A DNA stretch of 64,000 nt, from assembly GCA_963281155.1 (NCBI GenBank), contig CAUJLY010000001.1:4898001-4962000 (forward strand). The letters are read 5' to 3'. Under the pieces are notes generated by a model. The model worked only from the letters and a program-made list of their open reading frames with translations, ran no database searches and had not been told where the DNA came from. Of this stretch, positions 25,401-36,530 are shown one piece after another; positions within the stretch are counted from its first letter, which is position 1; the number at the start of each line of letters is the position of its first letter. Position numbers and translations under genes: made by a program. The stretch comes from Rhabditophanes sp. KR3021 (taxonomy: Eukaryota > Nematoda > Chromadorea > Rhabditida > Alloionematidae).

Positions 25401-26719
25401 TTAATATAAAGAAGTGGCAGATGTTTCATCTACCTGCTTATTATTAACAAATTGCTATTTAGATGCGTAATATGGGAAACTACCTGGTAAAGTCATAATT
25501 AATTTTCTCATTTGTTGATTAATTTATCCAAGTTATTTAAAAAAATAATTAATCAAATTGTTTATAATCCATTATCTATGTGGCGAGGAAAGCTTTTAAA
25601 CATGATCTATTCATGACGAATTAGTGTGGTTAGTGATCGAATGCCTGCTGACGTTATAAATTCAATTAATTATGGATCTTTCGTGCGGTAGTATTTTAAA
25701 CTGTCAACAATGAGATGTATTAATTAAGAATGAACCTATTTAAGATACCGACATTTTTATGAATAATAATGAACATATGGACATTATTTACTAAGCCTCC
25801 ATATTTGACACTTCTTAAATTGTCACAAAGAAAAGCTGTTTTTTGAGATGAACAGATTGTCAACTTTTTATTGACTATTTCAAAGTACTCACTATTTATT
25901 CAATCACTTCCTAAAACTCATCATACTTGAACACCGCAACACTAAAGTGGTACTATAAAATGAAACAGTATCAGTAATCAACTTGACGTAAATCAAAATT
26001 ATCATATTATTGTTTAATTGGAAGTATGTAGTCCGTAACAACAAACGATATCTACATATTCGGTACTCATTATAAATAATAACACAGCTTTTCAAATACT
26101 TTCTTCAAACGTAACTTATAAATGTATTTGCAATACAATATTTATTTATATCTACATTTATTATATCTATATTTATTATATGAATCTATGTAATCATATG
26201 AGTGGCGCCACGGTGGTAAACTGATTTACATAATTGTTCACCTGTGCACCATTGAATAAATAAAGTAATAACTCTTACCAAATAATACCACTTAATCGTC
26301 TTATTACTAATTTTATTCTAAGCCCATTCCCATAATATTTCAAAGCTAACGTAAATTGGCATAATACGCATATTAAGATGGATTAACCTTACGTAACCTT
26401 TGTTAAGGTGCGATTGCGGTTTATTTGAAAAAGTTGAGTGATACAATTATGCGCAACTAATCTTATAAATATTTTTTAATGTCATGCACTTTCATAACAC
26501 CCTTAACAATGAATGCATTAATCAAAAGCATCTCCCGCATCTTAAGTTTTTATTTGATACATTACTTACGTTAAATCTCAATTCAAAATTCCTATAACAT
26601 TTTGCCTGACATCTAGCTGAGATTAGATCATTCGAATCCAAAAGAGAACAACTGCTTTCCAACGATAAGAAGGCGAATATAATTAAAATAGAGCAAATAT
26701 TGCAAATTGGGTTTCTCAT
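22404..26719 (-). CDS. kal-1: Anosmin-1 homologue: WAP + fibronectin III cell-surface protein
   Basis: Three exons: 26719..26570, 24766..24692, 24197..22404; all junctions are phase 0; 672 residues (human anosmin-1 has 680). Signal peptide (ICSILIIFAFLSLESSC), then a Cys-rich N-terminal region (ARCQAKCYRNFE, NECSEDFKCKS), a WAP four-disulphide domain (about 119-162: PGSCPIDKK... KCCTIGCSRICKKP) and several fibronectin type III repeats. Anosmin binds heparan sulphate and guides neurite branching and epidermal morphogenesis. The C-terminus is a Ser-rich stretch then a hydrophobic end (STFALIISLMSIL), as in a GPI-anchor signal. The first intron is 1803 nt, unusually long here, and could hide regulatory elements or a small exon. 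Acceptor-like TTTTTTCAG lies upstream of the start codon. Confidence 0.88.
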
Positions 26720-29174
26720 TTTAGTACAATACAATGCCCAGACAAACTGAAAAAATATTAGTTCAAATAACTTTTAAATGAAACAACTTTCAAATAAATA
26801 TATGCTGTCCTATTCGATGTCAATTGATAAAAATCGTTTTTTATAAATATCCGACAATGGGCAATCTATTTATTATGGCAAGGCACCGTTTAAAGTAAGA
26901 TTGATGCAAAGCTACTCCATTAAAGTATAAATATTTTAGATATAACTTCGAGTAAATATATATTTTACCTATAAATTAAAATAACATGATAGTGATATTG
27001 TATAATAATGGTGAAATATAAAATGATGTATCACAACATGAGCATAAATATAGTTAGTTGCAGATTTGAATATGTATATTAGTGACATTTTGGAAAGGAG
27101 GAGTCGAATGGACTTAACAAATACTGCTTTCAAACAAAAGTTTATAATAACTGCGTATTTAAGTAAACGGACTCAATAGCTACAAATATGGGAATCTTTT
27201 ATAGAGATGGGCAATAAAATTACGTTATATGGACATCCTAAATAAAGACAATAAAAAGATGAATGCCATAAATTATGGTTATCAACACCTTTCAATAACA
27301 TCCCTTGTATTTGTTGTAAAGCAAAGAAATCATAAGTAAATACAACAGATTCATTATCATCACATACGTTATTATAAAGGCAACGTTTGACAATAAGTTA
27401 GTAAATAGTAGATTGGTGTAAATATGTAGTTTATCAATCTTTTGAATAAAAATTACTCACACACAATCAAGTTGATGAGAGAATATGAAAATAATAAAAA
27501 CAATAGGAACATTGTAACTAAATTATAACAACACTTTAAATGTAAAGTGCAAATTGTTCATAAAAGGCATAAAAGGCATGCAAGGTTAATGGTAATTTAG
27601 TTGTTGCATCTAAGAATGGGTACAGGACTTTGAAGAGTAAACTAATAAATGCCTGTATTTATTTATTAAAGTCGAACTTTTTATGTGTTTATTCATTTTA
27701 CGATAGGTGAATCTTTGTCGGCTAATAAAATTGTCCACATGTGGAAATGCACCTAAAATAATGTATCTAATATATTTGATACTGGAAAGAGCAGGGTTTG
27801 CCTTTCCATATGACAAAGGTTTTTATGATTTAGCTAATGTACACATACTAAATTTGATGTTATTCTAAATGTCGTTCAGCTGTAAATAAGTAACTATATT
27901 CCTAATAAAGAGAGTTGTTTATGTTTCAGATTTGGCATTGAGAGAATAGAAGGATCAACTAGGATTTGGATTATTTTGTTTGAGTAGAAGTTTAATGAGA
28001 CAAAAAAAGAAAATCTTGCAGTAAAATAATAAGTTGAATTTAAATTTAGAGCAATGTCTTACTTAGATTGGCACAATAATTTATGGTTGATTGGAAATAG
28101 AGTTAATTGTATGGGATGGAATTGGGCAAAGTTTGTTTTAAGGGACTTATTAAATACATAACGTCGGTACATAAAAATAATGTACAAAAGAGACTTTTGT
28201 CGGAAGTTGATTAAAAGTAATGAGGACGTTGATCAGGTCATTTATAACAAGTACGGGAATCTTTAACAAAGGTTTAAAGTTTGTTTTTACTAGGTGGTAT
28301 TGAAAGTTTGTTTAAAGTCGGCACAAATCCTTGGATTATCAATCAAAATAATACAGGTGAAGAAAGTGTTGATTGACAAACTAATAAAAGAGATAACTTA
28401 TTAAATACTTATACTTCTTAAAACGCATAAACTTATTTTTACATTAATCAAAAAAGTCACACTATCGTTAAATACTTTTTTGAATACATCGTTGTAAAAT
28501 AAATGGTTAAATTCTCTATTAGTGGTGAGTTGGGCACTAGTATATGATATTTAAACAACTCTTGAGTAGATCAGTGATATTATTAAGTTTATCCATCAAA
28601 ATTAATGTGTGGTTGGTAAAAATTGTCAAAAAATATTTGGTTGAAAGTAGCAATTTGTCATAAAATGTAGTTGATTATGATGTTAATAATGATGTTTATC
28701 TAATTACCTTGATGCCTACGCTTATTTTTTGAATAAATGGACTATTATTATATTTGAATAAATGATCTGTTATTTTATTCGAAATAAATACTTTGAAACA
28801 ATTTATATGTAAGGTTTTAGTTTAGTGCAAGTATAAATACAAGTAAAGGATGACTTGTAATTGATATTCGAACATATTGCCAATTATAATGCCTCATTTT
28901 CATACACGGTGGCTACCTGTAGAGTTACTAATTTACTCAATACAGCAAGACTATTTGTTTGTTAAAAGTTTTTCATATTTAAAAGTACTACATTTTTATA
29001 TAACGCAGTTGAATATTTCATATTAAATGGATTTTGTAAATTCAGATCACAAGGAGCTGCAGGTTTTGATTTAAGATATTTGTTGATTAAAAAAAATATT
29101 CTATTTGAGGGTTTATAGCGTATACACCGTTATTTTGCAGTCGATCTTTGTCAGAGCAAGTTAATTTAATCATT
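26720..29174. other. Gene-poor region upstream of kal-1
   Basis: About 2.45 kb of AT-rich DNA. No ORF with family features; the short ORF at 27816..27610 (-) is not convincing. It probably contains the kal-1 promoter. Confidence 0.4.
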
Positions 29175-29587
29175 TGTTCCTTGGGACCGAGTTGATCTCA
29201 CTAAGATGCCTTGTGGCAGTATGTAGAGACGACATAAGAGAATAAGGATAACTGAGTTTATTATACAAAATAGCATATTTATACAATAAACAAGGATCGG
29301 AAAGTATACATAATATTTAGATAGTAAATGCAGATATAATGGTAACATGCATATTCTCACCATTAAAACATATTCTAATAATTGTGGACATTTACAACTG
29401 TCAAGCGTGATCCAATCTTGTACTTTTAAAAGAATTCTTTTGTGTTAACTCCTCGATATCTGGGCGAAACCAAGTCGTACTTTGGTTTCTTTAGACTTAT
29501 TACATACAATTAAAATTATTCTTTTTATTTTGACAAAATTGGACAAGAAAAAACATTATTATTAACAGAATTTAGCGCCCGTCGACA
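29175..29587 (-). repeat. Probable solo LTR of a retrotransposon
   Basis: A 413-bp unit that on the minus strand begins TGTCGACGGGCGC and ends CCAAGGAACA, so it has TG...CA ends. In the expected order it contains a TATA-like box (TATAAATA) and, about 15 bp later, an AATAAA polyadenylation signal, followed by a region like R/U5. It is noticeably more GC-rich at both ends than its surroundings. I see no direct target-site duplication (TCATT before, GGTAT after) and no internal retroelement genes beside it, so a solo or truncated LTR is the best reading. No second copy is present in the window to confirm the borders. Confidence 0.4.
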
Positions 29588-29710
29588 GGTATAATTGCGA
29601 AATTTAAATGTCATATCTTAACCATGTTTAACTTTTGCATCTGGAACAGATGAAATTGTATAATGCGTTATTCAAGGTAACCTCAACTTGGAGAGAGTTT
29701 ATTTTTCCAA

Positions 29711-30826
29711 ATGCCTTATTGTGAAACGTTTTTACCTTTTTTTCAATGCATTGATGATTATGTTTTGATCATATCTGATATCATCACTGTTATTGGTATA
29801 CTTTGCCATTCTTATTTAATTTATTTTCTACGAAATATCAATGTTGAAAAATCTCAAATTTATGTTACATTTTTAATATGTGCCAAATTTTTTAATTTAG
29901 CAATGACTCTGTACAATGGCGTCATTTTGAGAGTTCGACCTATGTTTCCTATACTGGCAGGTGTTTGCACTGGAGCAATTCGCTACTTTGGAGATATAGG
30001 ATGCCATGTTGGATGTGTAAGGTTTCGATTAAAAAGATTTTATTGCTATTTGTAGATAATTATGTTACAATTTTTACTAATTCAAGTTTTGATATCATTT
30101 TATGATATTAAAGGAAGGTATAACATCATGTGTAGAAATGTAGGCTTTCATAAGCATAGCTATTATGAATATTTCGCTTATCTTATTTTTACCTTATGGA
30201 ACATTTGTATTTGGTATTTGTGGTTGATAAGTGAAATTCCGAGACAAGAAATCATAGAAAATTATTTTAATATTCAAAACCGAATGTTGATCCAATATAA
30301 TAATAGTTATACAGTGATGGCAGGCTATGGAGGATCGAAATTACGATCAATTGTAATTTTCGCAGCTGTCCTTTCATCATTTTTTCCTTTCGCAAGTGTT
30401 TATTTTCTTGGCATTTATTATAGAATGAGTTTAATTTTTAGACTATTAATGGCTCAAAACAAGCATAATAATATTAAACAAAATTACACAAATATTTTAC
30501 TGTTTTATATTTCTGTGTTTTCATCTTTTTTAGCATTAATAGCAATTCCCAGTTTTTATTTAGTCATTACAGCTGTATTTTTAAGGGAAGAAAAATATTT
30601 TGAATTCGTGTTTAATTCATCTAATTTTTTCCCATCTGTTATCATTTTGGCTTTAATTTCAAATGACTTATGTGTTTATTTTTACTATCAAACTATGGAA
30701 AAAGCCAAAAAAAGAAAAAATGTAACCACAAGCAATATAGTTATAAAGAAGATTTCAAAGAAAGAGAGGTTAATTAATCAGATCAAATATTCCATTAGGA
30801 GTCGTTATAATAACTTGTACAATTAA
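29711..30826 (+). CDS. Serpentine chemoreceptor (Srh/Sri-like 7TM GPCR)
   Basis: Two exons, 29711..30016 and 30056..30826, with a 39-nt intron (GTAAGG...TTGTAG); 358 residues. The splice restores a continuous receptor: TM1-TM3 in exon 1 (…GCHVGC) continue as IIMLQFLLIQVLISFYDI, followed by four more hydrophobic segments and a Lys-rich tail (KKISKKERLINQIKYS). It shares the Leu-Arg-x-x-Pro...Pro-Ile-Leu-Ala-Gly-Val region with the intronless receptor at 7.0-8.0 kb, so the two are distant members of one family. The second exon carries most of the charge-poor TM sequence. Expected to be a plasma-membrane chemosensory receptor; ligand unknown. Confidence 0.78.
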
Positions 30827-31074
30827 TATATTTCTCTTTTTAATTTATTTACATATTTAAATTCTAAACTCGAGGTCATTTTTGATTCTTGTAATTAGCA
30901 TTCTATTGTTCATTTATGATACATTCAAATTTCTCTCATGCTTTTACAGCGAACGTTTAGCAAGAAAGTGGAAAAGTGTATCCTTGAATTTTAGGTTTGT
31001 AGATTGTTTTGTCATCAGTGCAAATCACACCAATAAAATTCAAATCATTTGGGCTTTTTATTTATTTTCTAACT

Positions 31075-33438
31075 ATGTCTGACTCAGATATGAAAGAGGA
31101 GGCTAAGGCGTCTGCATTGAAAAAAATATCGGGCATGTTTACTCGTCCAGAGCATCTTTCAAGGCTGGAAGCTGTTACAAAAAGAGAAGAACGAAAAAAA
31201 GCTGCGGTTGAAGCTATGTTACGAACAGGAGTTCAGTCTCAAGTTGAGGGAATTCGTACTGCGATTAGCAAATTACAGCTTTCTGTAGATAACATCAGCA
31301 CTATTACAAGTTCACTAAACTTAATCGAGGAAAAAGTTGATATTATTCCAGATTTAAAGAAAAAGATGCAAAAATTGTCACAAGCAAATAGTAATCACAG
31401 TCAATATGCGGCAGCAAAAGAAAATTTAAAACATATTATGAACATTAATGAATCCTTGATTAAGGCACAGAAACATTTAGATGCTGGTGAAATACTGCAC
31501 GGACACAAAATCATTATGGAACTAGAAAACTCAAGGGATGATTTAATGTATGAAGTCTATAAAATGAAATCTGATGGTTCCCAGTATGACATTAATTTAT
31601 TAAAAAATTATTTTGTCGGTGTTGATGCCTTAGTCAATCAACTTGGAAAACAACTATGGTATATTTGCGAAAGGTGTCTACAAGCTGTTCGAAGTGAAGA
31701 CGGTGCCTGCGAAAAACTAGTTTCAGCATTAAGGGTAGTTGAAAGGGAAGAAAGAATTGACAAATATTACGTGTCCCGTCAAAGTGCTTCTTATACGTTC
31801 ATGCCACCCGGTAGACCTAGAAAATGGAGAAAGAAACTGTTTGAGGTATTGAAAGATTCTGTTGCTGATAAAATTGAAGGCACCCAAATTGAAGATAGAC
31901 AGGGCAATGCCAACTGGTTGGTTAGATATTTGGAACTTTGTAGAAAGAGTATTGTAGATGATTTAAAAATTGTCAAGTCTGGGCTCGTTATATGCTTCCC
32001 ACCAGATTATAATATTTACGATCGTTACATATTAATGTATCATGATTCCATTTGTTCAGTTTTAAAGGAAACAGCTGCTGAAGAATTGGATAAAGCTGAA
32101 ATCGTTCATCTTTTAAGTTGGTTTAATACGTATTCATCGGAGGAGATGCTCGGAAACCCAAGATTAGACATCAATGTCGACGAATTATTAGCTGAAAAGC
32201 CACTTTTATCTAGAGAAAGTACAAATCAGTTACATGATCGGTTTATAGAATTAACGGGAACCGACATGAACAGTTGGTTAGACAGGATAATAAGCCACGA
32301 AGAAAAAGATTGGAATGCTAACGAAAAAATTCAAGCCGAGACTAATGGTTGTTTGTATACCCAACTACCGAGTCATCTGTTTTCAATAGTAGACGATTCA
32401 ATTAATGTTACCAAAAAAATATCACAGGAACTTGTACCGCGTGTAATTGCAATGTATATTGAAAAATCATTCCAATTTGCTCAAAAGTATAGAGATGCTG
32501 TTATTAATTTCAAGATTAAGCATTTTGAGAATAGGGAATTATTGAAGAACTTCACAAGTACCGTTATAGCAGTTGCGAATAATTGTGATATTTTTTGCGA
32601 ATCTTCCGACAAACTAGAAAAACAGATACGTATGACAATGGAGTCTTCAGTTGGCATGGATGATGATGCCAATAGTGTATCTACCAGAAACAGACTAGCT
32701 TTTGGCATTAACAGGGAGGAGCTTATTGGGAAAATCGAATTATTGCGAACAAAGTGGAGAGGAATCATGAATGATGCTATATCAGATTTGCAAGAAGAGC
32801 TTCTTAAAGATATTCAAACCTTTTTGGAAGAAATGCTGACAAAGAGATGGATCAGAGACAATAAAGACGCAATTACCATCTGTAAGACCATCGAAGACTA
32901 CTACACTGATTATCGTTGCATGAGACCTCACATCAGACGTGTCTTACTACAAGAAATACAATATTGCCTTTTCAATGCTATCCTAAGAGCTATTGATGAA
33001 AAAAATACAAACTTTGCCAATTACAATGAACGCAATTTGGCGGCACATAGACTCGAAGAAGATGTTTTACATTTTGAGAATATGTTTAAAAAGTTCATGA
33101 ATCAATCTGGATTTGAATTCCAAACTTTCAGTAAAGTATTTGTGTCTGTCGCTGACATTTGGAAGTTATCAGATAAATCTATTTTATTCTTAGAAACATC
33201 TACTTTTGTTAGAAAATACCCTGACATTACAAAGGAATTGGTGGCATCAATTTTACAAAATCGAGAAGATATGAATGCGACAGAAAGCAAACAAATGGCA
33301 GAGGAGGCACTTTCTCACATTAAATATCACCCAAAAGGAGATTTGGAATTGACAAGATTATTTACATTGAGCAAGCGTGGAAATACTGTCTTTGAAAAGA
33401 TAATGACACAACCTTTCATTTTCAGAAATATTATTTAA
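31075..33438 (+). CDS. sec-6: Exocyst complex component 3 (Sec6)
   Basis: A single uninterrupted exon of 787 residues (human EXOC3 is about 745). Conserved N-terminal features: ALKKISGMFTRPEHLSRLE, REERKKAAVEAML and QSQVEGIRTAISKLQ; then SQYAAAKENLKHI, LENSRDDLMYEVYKM and VVEREERIDKYY, all matching Sec6 order. The rest is alpha-helical, as expected of the CATCHR rods. Sec6 is a core subunit of the octameric exocyst that tethers secretory vesicles to the plasma membrane before SNARE fusion. The frame is open from 31009, but the ATG at 31075 (MSDSDMKEEAKAS) starts the family-like region. The gene is convergent with the next one, the two stop codons being only about 57 bp apart. Confidence 0.93.
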   Translation: MSDSDMKEEAKASALKKISGMFTRPEHLSRLEAVTKREERKKAAVEAMLRTGVQSQVEGIRTAISKLQLSVDNISTITSSLNLIEEKVDIIPDLKKKMQKLSQANSNHSQYAAAKENLKHIMNINESLIKAQKHLDAGEILHGHKIIMELENSRDDLMYEVYKMKSDGSQYDINLLKNYFVGVDALVNQLGKQLWYICERCLQAVRSEDGACEKLVSALRVVEREERIDKYYVSRQSASYTFMPPGRPRKWRKKLFEVLKDSVADKIEGTQIEDRQGNANWLVRYLELCRKSIVDDLKIVKSGLVICFPPDYNIYDRYILMYHDSICSVLKETAAEELDKAEIVHLLSWFNTYSSEEMLGNPRLDINVDELLAEKPLLSRESTNQLHDRFIELTGTDMNSWLDRIISHEEKDWNANEKIQAETNGCLYTQLPSHLFSIVDDSINVTKKISQELVPRVIAMYIEKSFQFAQKYRDAVINFKIKHFENRELLKNFTSTVIAVANNCDIFCESSDKLEKQIRMTMESSVGMDDDANSVSTRNRLAFGINREELIGKIELLRTKWRGIMNDAISDLQEELLKDIQTFLEEMLTKRWIRDNKDAITICKTIEDYYTDYRCMRPHIRRVLLQEIQYCLFNAILRAIDEKNTNFANYNERNLAAHRLEEDVLHFENMFKKFMNQSGFEFQTFSKVFVSVADIWKLSDKSILFLETSTFVRKYPDITKELVASILQNREDMNATESKQMAEEALSHIKYHPKGDLELTRLFTLSKRGNTVFEKIMTQPFIFRNII

Positions 33439-33494
33439 TTATACCAACATTTGTATTTATTTCAAAATAATCTAATATTCTATCATAAAATATT

Positions 33495-34457
33495 TTAATT
33501 ATCTCTCATTATAATTTTTTCAACTGGTTCCTTTGAAAAGAAAGTCCAGTACAAATTGGATACTTCATTGTTGTTATCAGTTCTATCTAATTTGGTCCAA
33601 TACTTTGCTCCTTCAGTTATTGCAATAACTAATTTTCTGTTATGTGAAACAGCCTTAAATGGAATGAATCCTAGTTTTTCTTTATTAAGTCTAGAAAGCA
33701 AAACTTCGGTGGCTTTTCCTAGTCCTTGTTTTCTAAATTCAGGAAATGTAAATTGATGAGCAAGGAACCCATAACCTATAGCATATAAATTGAAACTAAA
33801 TTTAAATTAAATCTTACCATCGTTATATTCAAAAGCTGACAATTTACCACTTGCTTTGTGTTTGATACCGACAGAGGGAAATTGTTTCAATCTCAACGCA
33901 GCAGCTTCACGGTCTCCTTCACCGTATGTCAACAATTGATCCATCATAATGTTAGCATAGTCTGAATTCATTTGGAAAACTTCATAATCAGGGTTCGAAA
34001 ATTCGTACGTTTCTACATATTTCTTATAATTTTCGTCGTTAATATAATAAAAAAATACGGGTTCATCTAGGGAAACGTGGATAAATGGACTTTCGCTTAG
34101 CATTAATTTTCTGAACGCTTCAATGAAACAATTTTCCCCGACAACACCAACTGATTTAGCATCTTTTATTATTGTAATCATTTCTTCAAAAATCAATGCT
34201 GAAGCTGTGGATGGCTCAAGAAAAGAACCACTTTTTCTTTGAATAAAAAGATATGGTTTGCCAAAAGTATGTGTAGCTAACGCGCCATATACTTCATTTT
34301 GACCGTCTGATACTTTCCAAATATAACTTTTAGTAGTTGGGGATAACTTCTTCATCTCAACTTTGAGAATAGCAATAATATTCAATAATTGAATATCATC
34401 ATTAATGGAATCACAAACTGATTCGTATTCGTTTTCTGATAGTATGGAAATATGCAT
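33495..34457 (-). CDS. Glycine N-acyltransferase-like GNAT-fold enzyme
   Basis: Two exons, 34457..33818 and 33775..33495, with a 42-nt intron; 306 residues. The C-terminal half has the GNAT acetyl-CoA site: SAFEYNDG-YGFLAHQFTFPEF followed by RKQGLGKA, the (R/Q)xxGx(G/A) loop that binds the CoA pyrophosphate. The N-terminal half (GALATHTFGKPYLF...) resembles the nematode GLYAT/FR47-type arrangement, in which acyl groups are transferred from acyl-CoA to glycine or related amines for detoxification. The substrate cannot be predicted. The ATG is inside a run of stops on the 5' side, so the start is well bounded. Confidence 0.75.
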
Positions 34458-34835
34458 AGTTAACTATGTAGGAAAGTAACTGACTACAAGTACCTTAAAT
34501 ATAAAATGATTAAATGATTAAACTAAAGATTCAACGACTTAGAACGAGTTATTGAATTGTAAAGGAATATTATCAATCCCATTTGACATGCTTCTGCCCA
34601 TTATCATATTATGTGATATGCATTTGCTCATATCAAATGTACGTATGTATCAACTTTACTTTTAAATGCAACTAAATGGAGCATGAAGTGTAAAGAGATA
34701 GTGGTTTTGATTCAAAAAATTAATTGTTCCTTATATTAAGTTCAAAAATCAAGGATAGAACAAAACGATTACAATAATTTCAAAGTAATTAATCTTAAAA
34801 GAAATTGTAATTTTTTAATAGTACGATAAAATGAT
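34458..34835. other. Intergenic spacer between two minus-strand enzyme genes
   Basis: About 380 bp, AT-rich, no coding signal. Expected to hold the promoter of the GLYAT-like gene and the 3' UTR of the CHK-like gene. Confidence 0.4.
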
Positions 34836-36153
34836 TTAAATTTTAAGTGACAACCAATCTGGCTTATATACTCGAGCAATATCAGATGCGTCTCTTATTC
34901 CTTTGCAAATTCTGTTTGCTAAATTAAAACGTCTCTCTTTCCATATGTAATCGTCATTTTGGTTATATTGCTCCAATGAAAAACCAATGTGAGCAATATC
35001 TGCTAGAGCAAAGTGAATTGATGAAAATAAATATGTTTCATAATACAATTCGTACGACATATCAAACTGAATTCCTTTAGATAGAACATTTTTCTTAAGC
35101 TTTTTGTAAATTTTTGGCAACAATTTCCTTTCAGCTTCATGACGTACGTCTGGACTAGTACAGAAAAATAGCAGCTTTGAGATATCATATCCGACGTTGT
35201 TTTCATGAATACCCTGAAAATCAATTATGGCTGAAACTTCGTTTACTGGATTTCCACTCTCATCAATTTTAAAGATGACGTTATTCGAGTACAAATCTCC
35301 GTGAGCTAGAACTGATAATGCTGATGGTCTGTAAATTAAGTTATTGTTATGAATAAAAATGTCCTCCCAATTGCTAATCATCGCAAAAAAATGGTCTTCA
35401 ATGTCTGAATACATCGAAGATGGCAAAAATGTTTTTATTTTTTCCCAATTATCCAAAGCAAACTTTGCAAAGAATGGAAGATCTTTGACATTCAATATGG
35501 AATTAAAGTTTTGCTTCCAATCTTCAGTGAAACTAGTTATAAAGAATGTTTGAAATTCAACTATTTGATTAAATACTGATTCCACTTGATAAATATTAAA
35601 TGTACGGAATGTGTCCAAATTGGTTCCGTTAGAACTAAGATCTTCCATTAGAATTCTACCTTCTTGTACATTAACAATAATATCTTGAGTTCCATACACT
35701 TTCCCCATTTTGAAATCGTTGATTTTACTATACGAGTTGTAAAACTTGCATTCTTGATTGTGAACCATCGCTACTTCTTGGGGTGTTATAAACTCGTCGT
35801 CACTATCTTCCCCAGCTTTCATTGCTTGGTCGCAACTGCTCAACAAAGTGGATGTTGGAATCTTCAAAACGCATTTGAATGGCTCAGTGTCAATATCGTC
35901 AAAGTCAATTGTCAATCGGTAAACCCTTGATATGAAGCCCTTTTGGCATCCAATTTCAGTTTCAGTAATCTAAAACATAATACAACAATTAAGTGAATAA
36001 ATTTAAACTTACAGCCAAAATTTTTGATTCTTTTACTTTTTCTAGAAAAGATGGACAATTCTTAACTAAGCATTGGGCAATCCACTGTTGCTTAGTCAAA
36101 GTTCCTTTAATAGTTTTATTGATGTCTTCGATATTGACAAAATACTTTTCCAT
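34836..36153 (-). CDS. CHK kinase-like / DUF1679 (EcK-like) protein
   Basis: Two exons, 36153..36013 and 35969..34836, with a 43-nt intron; 424 residues, the normal size for the nematode DUF1679/CHK family. Kinase-like hallmarks: the Brenner-type catalytic motif LAHGDLYSNNVIF, the metal-binding SAIIDFQG, and an upstream EGRILMEDL where aminoglycoside-phosphotransferase-fold kinases have their hinge. The family is large in nematodes and insects (ecdysteroid-kinase-like) and is linked to phosphorylation of small hydroxylated molecules and xenobiotic response; substrates are mostly unknown. ATG 36153 (MEKYFVNIED) is preceded by an acceptor-like TGTTTAG 15 bases upstream, so I prefer it to the ATG 30 bases further upstream. 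Confidence 0.85.
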
Positions 36154-36530
36154 TTTAAGTATAACTACTAAACAACCAGACACTTTTTAGTTCTTTTTAT
36201 ATTAATTTTTATCTTATCTTTCGATATCATTTGTTTTTCTCCACTAAATATGTGCATGTAAGATTACCATTATGGATTCCGTCTTACCTCCATTGCATGT
36301 TCACTTTTACACAACTTATTTACTTAAATGCTAAATTATGTACATATTTTAATCACTTATGTTACAGACATTGGGTATCTAATCAAATGTAGCTAAGATA
36401 TGAGTTTGATTAGATTCATTACGTTGTGATTTTATAATCATTTACTAGATATCAGATACCAACAACTTTTTAAATTTATTAGAGACCAAAATGACAACAA
36501 TTTTTCAAATTTGTAATATGGCAAATGGTT
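36154..36530. other. Intergenic spacer
   Basis: About 380 bp upstream of the CHK-like gene and downstream of the carboxylesterase-like gene. AT-rich, no coding signal. Confidence 0.4.

Noticed and set aside
25125..25429. ORFs on both strands within kal-1 intron 1
   Set aside because: Considered as missing kal-1 exons; neither has cysteine patterns of the anosmin N-terminus, and the exon phases already join without them.
27610..27816. 68-codon minus-strand ORF in the kal-1 upstream region
   Set aside because: No start context, splice sites or family similarity.
29166..29363. 65-codon minus-strand ORF
   Set aside because: Falls inside the LTR-like unit and has no domain features.
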